Assembly (NCBI RefSeq): GCF_032854445.1
Contig: NC_088295.1
Span: 87,813,836 to 87,877,835, forward strand
Length of the DNA stretch: 64,000 nucleotides
DNA from: Liolophura sinensis
Taxonomy: Eukaryota > Mollusca > Polyplacophora > Chitonida > Chitonidae
Direction: 5' to 3'
The position numbers and the translations under genes are program-made. The notes beneath the pieces are model-generated. The model was not told the origin of the DNA. It made no database searches and was given only the letters and a program-made list of their open reading frames with translations. Of this stretch, positions 1 through 10,728 are shown in pieces. Position 1 is the first letter of the stretch. The number at the start of each line of letters is the position of its first letter.

Positions 1-118
1 TTGGCATGAAGGGTGGTTTTGCCAACAAACCCTTGTCGGTCTGATTTACCCGTACAATAATGGGCCAGGTTGTATGTTACCCATTACAATTAATGTCCTG
101 TGTGTTACGTTGTTTCAG

Positions 119-250
119 ATATAGATGAGTGCAACCGGAATCCGTGTTACCTCAGAAAGTGTCAGAATACTCAAGGGTCATACAGATGTCTGCCTGAGTG
201 TATCACGGGTTACACATACAGATGGAACAGTGGTAACGGAGAGTGTGTGG
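119..250 (+). CDS. EGF-like exon 1 (duplicate copy 1), partial gene
   Basis: A 132-base exon follows a TTTCAG acceptor and ends at a GTGAGT donor. Completed by a G from the previous exon it reads DIDECNRNPC... and ends GECVG, giving the six cysteines of an EGF module. The DIDEC start is the calcium-binding signature. The spacing between cysteines 4 and 5 is three residues (CLPEC) rather than the usual one, and the C5-C6 loop is long (14 residues), so this is an atypical module. The exon is phase 1-1. A near-identical copy lies at 8355-8486. Confidence 0.85.
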
Positions 251-287
251 GTGAGTTGGCTACATTCCCACAGGTATATTACAATGA

Positions 288-372
288 TTGACTCCGACAT
301 AGAAAAATATGACTCCTACATAGAAATGGTTGACTCCTACATAGAAATGGTTGACTCCAACATAGAAATAGT
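288..372. repeat. 21-bp direct repeats in intron, with counterpart at 8524-8590
   Basis: Units of about 21 bases resembling GACTCCTACATAGAAATGGTT occur four times here. The counterpart in copy 2 (8524-8590) has three, so a unit was gained or lost after the duplication. Confidence 0.75.
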
Positions 373-1084
373 TTACTGTTAGGTTTTCCTTGTAGTGTTA
401 CATATATCCAGGTTGCACTTGCCTAAAGACATTTTTTTACTCTTTATTAATTCATGTCTCTTTAACGCTGCATAATTCTTCAGTATAGCAATAATTCATG
501 CGGGAGTATTTCGGGGTGCATGGGGCACAGTTTCCCCACAGCATTTATAATACCTTATGTTTAGCCATGATACACAAATGTGTGAAATGAAATATAACAT
601 TACACATAGGCGATATTCGCAAATTGCTGCCCTTGTGACAAACCGTACAATAAGATACGATGTTCAGTTTATTAATAGGCGGGCTGTCTGTTTTTATAGT
701 TTTCTATTCAGTCAGACTGTAGCAAGGATTTGAGAACAAATTTAGGACAGCAGGGTCTGAATTCGGAGAACTATCTACATCATTTGATAGGATCTCTTCA
801 TTTCAATCGCATGCAGTGACAAGTCAGTTCTATGTGAAGGATATAAAGGGACCGTTCGAACATAATATCTATATTGCATGCATGTGGACTGCCTTATGAA
901 ATGTGTCAAGAAAAACTGGTGGTCCGATACATATAAATGTCTGATAGAAGCGATGTAACATTTAAAGAATTAGAGTATATTGTATCCTCTTACTAGATGA
1001 AGTGATGGTGTGGAAAGTGAGATTTGGATAGCTTAAAAAAGCATAACAGAAGAGGTCAACGTGATATCCCATACAGTATTTACC

Positions 1085-1412
1085 GGCTCCGATGGGTCTG
1101 TTGGTAGAGGGTCCTTTTCGGGGGCGGAAGGGTCAGGGTCAATCCTTTAAGGCCTTAAAGAAGAAAGTTGTAGCTTTCTCGCTTGGCGTTTAGCATGAAG
1201 GGGTTAGTGCAACGACTCGTTGACCCATATCAGTATAATGAATCGGGTGGGCAGGCTAACTTGCCTTCGGTAATTCGTCTCAGTGAAATGGAAATCCGTC
1301 CTGCAACAAGGAGGCACGTTGCAGATAAATGCACTCTAAGGACTCCCTTGTCGTCATATGACTGAAAAAATGTTAAATACTACGTTAAGCCATAAGCACT
1401 CACTCACTCAAT
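1085..1412 (+). mobile_element. tRNA-derived SINE (family A), intronic
   Basis: The head resembles a tRNA gene, with a box A-like segment (CTGTTGGTAGAG) and a degraded box B (GGGTCAATCC). The 3' end reads GTCATATGACTGAAAAAATG, then TACGTTAAGCCATAAGC and a CACTCACTCAATA tail. The same tail occurs at 8107-8163, 9627, 15400, 19930, 45100, 48702 and 61560, so this is a dispersed family. The orthologous copy in the duplication lies at 9296-9627. Confidence 0.78.
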
Positions 1413-1789
1413 ACAAGATTACCGTATGTGGGCAAAGGATAATGGAACGTGTATAGACGTTTCTATGTCTTTTGAGACGAAATGTACTCATTCCATACTT
1501 CTTAATATTGAGTCATAAGTGATGACTTCAAAATCATTGATGATTAAAGATTATCAGTTATCTGGTTTAAGAACCCAGCTAACTAACGTGGGCTTTTGTG
1601 AGCCAATGAAACGATTGTATTATCGACGAATTATATGATATCTGATACAAGGGAAACAATAATTGAATACGTGTACATATATAAAGAACATTGTTACGAT
1701 GTTGCTAAAATATTGCTACCTCATGAAGAATCATAACTACATCGGCAAAAAACTTAACCAAACACTGACTATCGGGGAGTGAGTGGTGA

Positions 1790-2268
1790 GTTATCTATCG
1801 CTGCAGTCAATACTGTCCTGACGGGTATACGGTGACTAACGGGAAGTGTGTGGGAGAGTTATTTGCCATTGTAGTGATGACTGTACTTATGGGTATACAC
1901 TGATAGTACTGACTAACATAGAGTGTGTGGGTGATCTATCTACCAATGTAGTGATGACTGTCCTGTAGGGTTTACACTAAATAACATAGAGTGTGTGCGT
2001 GAGTTATCTACCACTGTGGTGATGACTGTACTTATGGGTATAGGCCTACACTGATAACACTGACTAACATAGAGTGTGTGGGTGAGCTATCTACCACTGT
2101 AGTGATGACTGTAATGTTGGGTTTACACTGACTAACATAGAGTCTGGGAGTGAGTTATCTACCACTGTAGTGATGTCTGTCCTGATGGCTATACACTGAT
2201 CACGCTGACTAACGGGAAATGTTTGAGTGATTTAACTACGGCTGTATTGATGACAGTTCTGATGGGTA
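1790..2268 (+). repeat. Minisatellite resembling EGF-exon 3' halves with splice donors (copy 1)
   Basis: About seven degenerate units of roughly 66-80 bases lie here. The best units read GACTGTCCTGAYGGGTATAC, then TGACTAACGGGGAGTGTGTG, then GGTGAGTTATCTACCACTGT. Translated, the first part is DCPDGYTLTNGECVG, the canonical end of an EGF module, and it stops exactly where a GGTGAGT donor follows, as in the live exon at 119-250. Many units have stops or changes, so they are not complete exons. Confidence 0.75.
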
Positions 2269-4810
2269 CCGTAATTCTTCCAAAATTTCGGACAGGATTT
2301 GCAGCCTTACCACAGGGGGCGCTCCAACTAGCGTTGGGGGTGTGAAATGGGGGAATGGGTAATCTTTTTCAGGGCTACCTCAACATCGAAGCCTCGCCTC
2401 ACATGTGGGAACTTGACACTCGACCCGGACAGAGATGTGGACAACTGGGGCGCCAAGGTTTTAATGACAGTCAAAACCTTCCCGTAGACTTTACAGATAA
2501 TTTGCAGCCCTTTACAGTGGAGACAACCAAAAAGTGGTCAATCTGAAGCAATTTTCAACATTGCACCGCTCTATGTATTTGAAATATACCTATTCGGTGT
2601 GTACTCACGATTTAACGAGAAAATGTCGCCTAAAACACAGGTGGGTAAACCTGGGCAGATTTTTGTAACAGGGTGACAGGGTAGAAAGAAAAAGGTAAGG
2701 GGGCGTCTTTTGGCGAACTCGTTTTTTTTTTTACCTTGAACAAAACATTGTCTAACATTGTATACTGCTCTGACTTATCGAAATTAGGCTCGGCATTACA
2801 GGTTTGCTGTCATCAGAAAATCCATTTTCACCCAGTTTGTTTGCATCAGAACATACATAGATCTACGTCTTCACACTTTACAAATGTACGCCCTAATAAT
2901 CTAACAACAGAATTGAGTCTCTTGAAATTTCGGTGAGGAGATGTCCGTTTAGAACTGTCTGAGGGTAATCAAATATAAACAGCCTATTGATATGCAAATC
3001 GCAACATTGCACAGCTCTGGGTATAGCCTTTGAAGTTCCAACATTGTTTGGGGGACCCGTCAATCACCGCAGAGACTAATCGGACCACGTGTTGTTTTGG
3101 TAATTGTTTTCAATTTTTACCGCGGTAAATGGGTTAAATGTGTCGTGGATATCACTGTGATACATTTGCGTGACTCTATGTACACATGATGGCTCTACTG
3201 AAATGATTTTGTAACAAAGTCAGAAGCAAAGTCTCCAGAAAATATGCAGACTCATCACTGTCCACGTGACAGTGTGTCAAGTGAAAGCTCTCGTCTGCTG
3301 GTATAGATTTGGCGAGAAATTTCGCATTAGTGACGACTCATTATTACAAGGGGCGGGCCAATAAGAATAAGTTTATCTTATTGGTTAATGTTGAATTCTG
3401 TGCGTTTTCAGTTACCTGTAAGACATTTACGCACACGTGATTATCTCAGAAAAAGAAATGGAATGGAAATAGCCTTGCACAAATACAATGTTTAAAAATG
3501 GTTGTAATATGAAGATGGCAATGGGCATAGTGTGAAGGTATCCAATTCCACACATGCGAACACAATGTTCAATCGATGCATGTGTGGTTTATGATCACCA
3601 TTTTATGAAAACGGGAACTGAAACTGTCTGGACTGTCTGAAACAACACGTGCGTGAGGCTTGCAAAACAGTTTACTGCATTTGAAGATAGATACCTGTCA
3701 GTCAGATCTTTATCACTGAAAACCATTTAATGATTTAATTGTTACATCTATTTCTGGATCTGTAAACGGACAACACTTTTCCCCGTATAATGCAATGCAG
3801 CTAGTAAGCTTAAGACAATCAGTGAAGCAGTCTTTAACTTGCCTGTTTGACAGTATCATCATTTGAGATAGTTTTGGAATTTACAGGTTTGCAATAACTG
3901 CCGATTGATTCTTTCTTCATTATAATTCATAAATAAAAATAAAGGTGTGACTGGTCTGGAAATCTCTAAACTTCTCTCTCGCCGACTTGACCCCATTTTA
4001 TCCGGATTAGCTTCCCAGCATGAATCTTAATCATGCAAAGGGGCATGTTTTGTGTTTCGGCGGGGGTGGGGCACTAATCAACCAACGCTAATCACTAACT
4101 CAGAACGGTGGGAAAGGACTAGGTATAATCCGTGTACTCACATTTTTTCAGGGCAATCTCATATGATGACAGGAATTACGTGTCCCCTGCGGGTCACATT
4201 GGGCCTTTCAGCATTTCACGCGCGTTGAGATGTTGGTAAAAATGGCAGGATTCTAAAGTTGACTTGAAATGCAAATGATTTCAACAGCTTTACAACAATT
4301 TACAATATTGTTGCTATGTATTAAAGTCTCACACTATAGTAACGTACATGTAAGTGCAGGGTTAGGGCCTGGGAAATCAGTGTCAGGGGCTGTAGAGAGG
4401 TTACCTTCAACCCGGCGATACAATATTGTCAACAGTATTTTACCAAGGTGTTAAAGTAATATACATGCTAACATGAATTTGAAACAAACTGAACATGTGT
4501 AAATGTTTTGACGGATTATAAACGTTTGATTGTTTCAGACAAATCGAGTTTAGTTTCCGTGTAAGGTAAATTCACACACAGACTTGAGACCCTCATATTA
4601 TTTCCCGCCATTTTTGACTGGCTGCTGCCAAAAACACTGCGGCTCCAGTGTCTGCAGATTACATGCTTAGCCGCTAAGATAAGGTATTGTTTCGGGCACA
4701 GGTATTTTATTTACCCATATAATGATTGGTTTAACAGAAACTGCCGTGGCGGCTTTCAAGTTGTATGTTAATACTTACAATGAGTGTCTTGTATGTTTGT
4801 GTGACATATA

Positions 4811-4940
4811 AGTGAGTGCAACCAGGTTTTGTGTGGCTTAAGGCTGTGTCAGAAATTCTCAAGGCTGATACACATGCCGGAAAGAGTTTTTTCACGGGTT
4901 ACAGATGGAACAGAGTTAACAGAGTATGAGTGGGTGAGGT
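4811..4940 (+). pseudogene. Decayed EGF exon near the end of duplication copy 1
   Basis: The stretch is recognisably homologous to the exon at 119-250. It shares the blocks GAGTGCAACC, GTGTCAGAA, CTCAAGG, TACAGATGGAACAG and a final GTGGGTGAG. The equivalent of the DIDEC start is interrupted by a stop, the reading frame is broken and most cysteine codons are lost. It looks like an old EGF exon that died before the segmental duplication, because copy 2 has the matching relic at 13850-13970. Confidence 0.7.
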
Positions 4941-5282
4941 GGCTACAATTGTACACGTTCACATATATAGAAATGATCTCTATACACTGTTATATGTGTG
5001 CGTGTGATACTCCATGTTTAGGTATATTACTCATTATATAAAATTAGATATAGTATATGGCACATAGCCGAAATTTCTTATTTGCTGCCCACGTGACAAC
5101 ATGTAAATGATATTCGGTTTGTCTACAGGCTATCTGCCTAATGGTATTTTTTCTGATCAATTTAGACTTCAACTGTGAATTAAAAACGGATTTAGGACAA
5201 CAGGCTTTGATTTTTCGGAGAGCAATCTATTCCATCCTAGGCCTCCTATATATGACCCTTTTATTCTATATCCGTATGTAGA

Positions 5283-5530
5283 GTTAAATCAGTTAACTCA
5301 GTTCTGCGGAAAGGGTAAGGGAACCACTCGAGCATGCAATAACTAATACCAAAATCTAAGAAGTGGAGCACGGGCTAATTTGCATAAATGAAGCATGGCC
5401 GTCCTAGTTAAATCAGTTAAATCAGTTCTGCGGAAAGTGTAAGGGAACCACTCGAGCATGCAATAACTAGTACCAAAATCTAAGAAGTGGAGCACGGGCT
5501 AATTTGCATAAATGAAGCATGGCCGTCCTA
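5283..5530. repeat. Two tandem copies of a ~124-bp unit, only in duplication copy 1
   Basis: The segment GTTAAATCAGTTAA... to ...GCATGGCCGTCCTA is present twice head to tail. Each unit contains CCACTCGAGCATGCAATAAC and GAAGTGGAGCACGGGCTAAT. Copy 2 of the segmental duplication has a single version (14310-14545), so this is a later local duplication. Confidence 0.88.
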
Positions 5531-5550
5531 AAATCCCTAATGTTTCAATT

Positions 5551-5888
5551 TTCAGCTGCATTACAGTGTAATTATTTAATTATAATTCTTTTTTTAATTA
5601 TTTTGTACACCAACTGATGCATAGGAATGTGAAACCGTAGAAACGTATACCCCAAAATTCCATTTGACAGATAAACCACTGCTTTCAAATCAAAGGTATT
5701 TCTTAATTTTAACAGTGTTAATTTTGTTTACTCCATGTGCCCATCTTATTTGGAATCTTGTGAAAAAAGAAAATAGGTATGTTGTGTTGTTCGACTACAC
5801 TAATCAGTGATCGGTGTTTAATGTTTCTCTAATTTCGACGATTGTATATGGTCTTTTTTGTGTCTACACCCCTACATGGGTTTTCCCT
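5551..5888. other. ~340-bp stretch present only in duplication copy 1
   Basis: Copy 2 joins directly from the base equivalent to 5550 to GAAAACTAAGGTAA. This AT-rich stretch is either an insertion in copy 1 or a deletion in copy 2. I see no clear terminal repeats. Confidence 0.6.
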
Positions 5889-6129
5889 GAAAACTAAGGT
5901 AACATGTATCTACGTAAACACATGACATCAAGTCACTCTTATAGTTTTATAAGTTTTTATCCGAGATTAAAGCTAACTTTCCGGATTATAAATGTATTTA
6001 TTATACACCTAAGTGTTCCAGGGCCTACTATATTGTGTAGTAAACATAACTGTCTAATATGTTTAATATATTGGACATTTGCAACTCTGACGTCACACGT
6101 ACGGACTACTTTTTGTTTGTCAACAACCA

Positions 6130-6725
6130 GACGACACAACAACATGTTGGTCTGTGCTCGTCCAGAAAAATCTGTGTCTCCGGACAGTCCTTTCTACCTC
6201 ACACCAATTTCCTAATGTCGCCTCAAACCTGATCCAGGTGTGTGGTATTACTCGATTCCAATGGGAGAGGATCGTTTGGGAGAGCTAATGAAGAGGGCAG
6301 CCGAGGCTGCTGGACTGAAAGGCCGGAAAACTAAACACTCGATCCGAAAAACAACCGCCCAAACCCTTGTAAAATCTGGCGTCGCCCCACATAAACTTGT
6401 GCAGGCCACCGGACACAAATCCCTTGCTAGCATCCAGGAGTATGATTCTAAATTAGATCAAATGTCAAGTTTACTTCAGGGCAATCGCGCCTTCAGTTAA
6501 CCATCTCCCGCGCTTCCACTCCCTGGCCGGTCAGTTCAAGTGCACATAAACGAAGTTTTCACGACTCCGATGTCATCAACTTCCGCGCAGAATCCCAACG
6601 ATAATCAGCTAACTTTCTCAGCAAACTCTACTTCTCTTTCGTCCTCATCCTGTAAAGATTACGCTAGTCTGTTCAGTGGCGCAGTTTTCAATAACTGTAC
6701 TTTTGATTTTCACTGAAACGTCTGC
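6130..6725 (+). mobile_element. Fossil tyrosine-recombinase element fragment (Crypton-like), broken
   Basis: The best-kept part (6240-6500) shows the C-terminal half of a tyrosine recombinase: an HSIRKT block (the HxxR region), then a helix-rich LVKSGVAPHKLVQATGHK, and finally a Tyr in SIQEYDS. This is the GH...Y end of the catalytic domain. It resembles the domestication-prone recombinases of Cryptons and of KIAA1958/ZMYM-type proteins, though a DIRS-like origin is possible. A C-terminal tail typical of such proteins appears to continue into the DNA after 6500. The element is incomplete at its 5' side and broken, with at least a few breaks. It lies between the two segmental duplication copies and has no counterpart in copy 2. 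Confidence 0.6.
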
Positions 6726-8106
6726 AGTTATTTTCTTTACACTTATATTTGTAAAATACCGCTTCGGCCACATGCGCGTGACCCAGTTTTCCGTCAGCCA
6801 ATGAAAGTGCTGCACTCATTATTCCATATTCATCCGCAACCGGTTATCCGCTGTTGTTACGCGATATGAAATAATTAGCACGGTTTTACCCAATTTGTTT
6901 AGCGTACAAGCTTATTTACTTACGTTTTTGACAAGTGGGTGTATAATAAATAGGTTATTGGATTGTATGGTCTTGTATGGACTCGTCCTGGGCGCCGGAA
7001 AGGGACGAGCTTGCTTAACGTGTACTGAATAGTCTTTGTCTTTAGTTGACACTATATTTAATTATCTGACATCGTCCCTAACAATTCTGTAATTATGTTT
7101 AAAAAGTCATTGGCCTATGTCATAAGAAATAGATACTTGATACTTGATGTTTAAGATGTTTTTTGTTCATTTTGCATTTAAAACCCGTCCTTATATTTGG
7201 TTACCTATGGTTACGGTTTCCTGCAATGATAATGTTGCGTTCTGGGTGAAGATACTTACTTCAGGAAACGGGGGGGGGGGGGGGGATTTAGTTTGCTCAG
7301 AAATAGTGTATCATTCAAGTTAAGATTCTTGTTATAATATCGTCTGACAATAGTAATGGTGATTTTCACACACAAACAACGTGTCTTGTACATGTAAGTA
7401 TGAAACTTTATCGACCATAAGGTTATATCAGGTTATATGTGTGGGTAAATATCACTCTATATTCTGTAGAACACATATTCAGAATTCTTAAGGCATTGAT
7501 AAATATTGGCCAATTAGAATGTTGATATTAAATTTCTCAGTTCTTAGTCCCAAATTGTACTTTAGTAGATTTATGCAAATTAGACACTGTTCCGATAATT
7601 TAATTTTGGTAGACATTTAATATGTGAGCTTTTAAAGTAGATGAAAAGTCGATAAAAGTTCTAAACATTATAAAACTGGTCGCATTACAACTTTTTCATT
7701 TTAACACTATATATAGTACAGGTAGGAGCCTGATTATGTACCGAAAGCAATTAATTCAAGTTATCCTTGGTAAATACAGAAAAAATCATTTAATTAGCCA
7801 ATGTGGATTTTTTGACAAAACTCCGTGTTTAACGTTACCTAAATGATAAAATTTACATAATTTATGAAAAATTCCAACCCATGATTGATTTGTAGATTTG
7901 TACAACAATAGCAATTTTCGATACCAAGCATTTCAGATAAGTGGCTGACGTTGAGTTTGAAGTCTTTATACATTTAATCTACTCACTACTTTTATCATAT
8001 CCAAGATAGTATTATAACATTTTGCTGAGTAAGCATGTATCATCGATTGTTTTTAATAACTGCAATCTTTACTGAATATAAATACCCATAATGTATCGTT
8101 TATGAA
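6726..8106. other. Intronic spacer between duplication copies, nothing recognised
   Basis: AT-rich DNA without a supported exon or repeat apart from a G run at 7269-7285. It lacks similarity to other parts of the window. Confidence 0.5.
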
Positions 8107-8163
8107 TTCGTCATATGACTGAAAAATTGTTGAGTAGGACGTTAAACCCAAGCACTCACTCCT
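8107..8163 (+). mobile_element. SINE family A, 3' tail fragment only
   Basis: The stretch TCGTCATATGACTGAAAAAT, then TGTTGAGTAGGACGTTAAAC and CCAAGCACTCACTC is the conserved 3' end of SINE family A. The tRNA-like head and the body are missing. Confidence 0.72.
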
Positions 8164-8354
8164 TTATGAATTCACAATGGATGTATGTATTTAATTCGAC
8201 AATTTAATGGCGTAAATTAATTAAAAGATTTCAGTTGTTGGCATGAAGGGTGGTTTTGCCAACAAACCCTTGTCGGTCTGATTTACCGTACAATAATGGG
8301 CCAGGTTGTATGTTACCCATTACAATTAATGTCCTGTGTGTTACGTTGTTTCAG

Positions 8355-8486
8355 ATATAGATGAGTGCAACCGGAATCCGTGTTACCTCAGAAAGTGTCA
8401 GAATACTCAAGGGTCATACAGATGTCTGCCTGAGTGTATCACGGGTTACACATACAGATGGAACAGTGGTAACGGAGCGTGTGTGG
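8355..8486 (+). CDS. EGF-like exon 2 (duplicate copy 2)
   Basis: This is the second copy of the exon at 119-250, carried by the segmental duplication. The length (132 bases), acceptor, GTGAGT donor and phase 1-1 structure are unchanged. By eye a single base differs, changing the residue before the last cysteine from Glu to Ala (GAC instead of GEC). All six cysteines and the DIDEC calcium-binding start are kept. The exon is therefore still coding-competent, and both copies could be included in one transcript in frame. Confidence 0.83.
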
Positions 8487-9295
8487 GTGAGTTGGCTACA
8501 TTCCCACAGGTATATTACAATGATTGATTCCGACATAGAAAAATATGACTCCTACATAGAAATGGTTGACTCCTACATAGAAATAGTTTACTGTTAGGTT
8601 TTCCTTGCAGTGTTACATATATCCAGGTTGCACTTGCCTAAAGACATTTTTTTACTCTTTATCAATTCATGTCTCTTTAACGGTGCATAATTCTTCCGTA
8701 TAGCAATAATTCATGCAGGAGTATTTCGGGGTGCATGGAGCACAGTTTCCCCACAGCATTTATAATACCTTATGTTTAGCCATGATACACAAATGTGTGA
8801 AATGAAATATAACATATACATAGGCGATATTCGCAAATTGCTGCCCTTGTGACAAACCGTACAATAAGATACGATGTTCAGTTTATTAATAGGCGGGCTG
8901 TCTGTTTTTATAGTTTTCTATTCAGTCAGACTGTAGCAAGGGTTTGAGAACAAATTTAGGACAGCAGGGTCTGAATTCGGAGAACTATCTACATCATTTG
9001 ATAGGACCTCTTCAGTTTAATCGCATGCCGTGGCAAGTCAGTTCTATGGGAAGGATATAAAGGGACCGTTCGAACAGAATATCTATATTGCATGCATGTG
9101 GACTGCCTTATGAAATGTGTCAAGAAAGACTGGTGGTCCGATACATATAAATGTCTGAGAGAAGCGATGTAACATTTAAAGAATTAGAGTATATTGTATC
9201 CTCTTACTAGATGAAGTGATGGTGTGGAAAGTGAGATTTGGATAGCTTAAAAAAGCATAACAGATGAGGTCAACGTGATATCCCATACAGTATTT

Positions 9296-9627
9296 ACCGG
9301 CTCCGATGGCTCTGTTGGTAGAGCGTCCAATTCGGGGGCGGAAGGGTCAGGGTCAATCCTTTAAGGCCTTAAAGAAGAAAGTTGTAGCTTTCTCGCTTGG
9401 CGTTTAGCATGAAGGGGTTAGTGCAACGACTCGTTGACCCATATCAGTAATAATGACTCAGGTGGGCAGGCTAACTTGCCTTCGGTAAGTCGTCTCAGTG
9501 AAATGGAAATCCGTCCTGCAACAAGGAGGCACGTTGCAGATAAATGCACTCTAAGGACTCCCTTGTCGTCATATGACTGAAAAAATGTTAAATACGACGT
9601 TAAGCCATAAGCACTCACTCACTCAAT
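9296..9627 (+). mobile_element. tRNA-derived SINE (family A), duplicate of 1085-1412
   Basis: The head here is better kept than in copy 1: GGCTCTGTTGGTAGAGCGTC matches a tRNA D-arm/box A, and GGGTCAATCC is the box B position. It was copied by the segmental duplication and is not an independent insertion. Confidence 0.78.
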
Positions 9628-9974
9628 AAAAGGTTGCCCTATGTGGGCTAAGGATAATGGAACATGTATAGACGTCTCTGTCTCTTTTAAGACGAAATGT
9701 ACTATTCCATACTTCTTAATATTGAGTCATAAGTGATGACTTCAAAATCATTGATATTTAAAGATGATAAGTTATCTGGTTTAAGAACCCAGATAACTAA
9801 CGTGGGCTGTTGTGAGCCAATGAAACGATTGTATTATCGACGAATTATATGATATCTGATACAAGGGAAACAATAATTGAATACGTGTACATATATAAAG
9901 AACATTGTTACGATGTGGCTAAAATATTGCTACCTCATGAAGAATCATAACTACATCGGCAGAAAACTTAACCA

Positions 9975-10728
9975 AATACTGTCCAAGTGGGTAAACACTG
10001 ATTACACTGACTATCGGCAGCGGTGTGGATGAGTTATCTACCACTATTAGTTATAAGTGTACTAATACACTAGCTATCGGGGAGTGAGTGGTGAGTTATC
10101 TATCGCTGCAGTCAATACTGTCCTGACGGGTATACGGTGACCAACGGGGAGTGTGTGGGAGAGTTATTTGCCATTGTAGTGATGACTGTACTTATGGGTA
10201 TACACTGATAACACTGACTAACATAGAGTGTGTGGGTGATCTATCTACCACTGTAATGATGACTGTACTTATGGGTATACATTGATAACACTGACTAACA
10301 TAGAGTGTGTGGGTGAGCTATCTACCAGTGTAGTGATGACTGTACTTATGGGTATACACTGATAACACTGACTAACATAGAGTGTGTGGGTGAGCTATCT
10401 ACCAGTGTAGTGATGACTGTCCTATAGGGTTTACACTGACTAACATGGAGTGTGTGGGTGAGTTATCTGCCACTGTGGTGATGACTGTACTTATGGGTAT
10501 AGGCCTACACTGATAACACTGACTAACATAGAGCGTGTGGGTGAGCTATCTACCAGTGTAGTGATGACTGTAATGTAGGGTTTACACTGATTAACATAGA
10601 GTCCAGGAGTGAGTTATCTACCACTGTAGTGATGTCTGTCCTGATGGTTATACACTGATCACGCTGACTAACGGGGAGTGTTTGAGTGAGTTAACTACGG
10701 CTGTAATGATGACAGTTCTGATGGGTAC
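9975..10728 (+). repeat. Minisatellite resembling EGF-exon 3' halves with splice donors (copy 2, expanded)
   Basis: This is the counterpart of 1790-2268 with about ten units instead of seven. Units share the ACTAACRKRGAGTGTGTGGG, GTGAGYTATCTACC and TGTAGTGATGACTGT blocks. Several units carrying GATAACACTGACTAACATAG are nearly identical to each other, which implies recent local expansion after the segmental duplication. Confidence 0.75.

Larger units (their letters stand above)
1..6005. repeat. Segmental tandem duplication, copy 1 (left edge outside window)
   Basis: The block aligns almost base for base with 8238-14685, with only scattered differences and small indels. It contains an EGF exon, a SINE, an EGF-derived minisatellite, unique intronic DNA and a decayed EGF exon. 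Homology resumes after a copy-1-only stretch of about 340 bases (roughly 5551-5888) and fades near 6005 in ATAAATGTATTTAT. The left edge is not seen because similarity starts at base 1. Confidence 0.92.
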
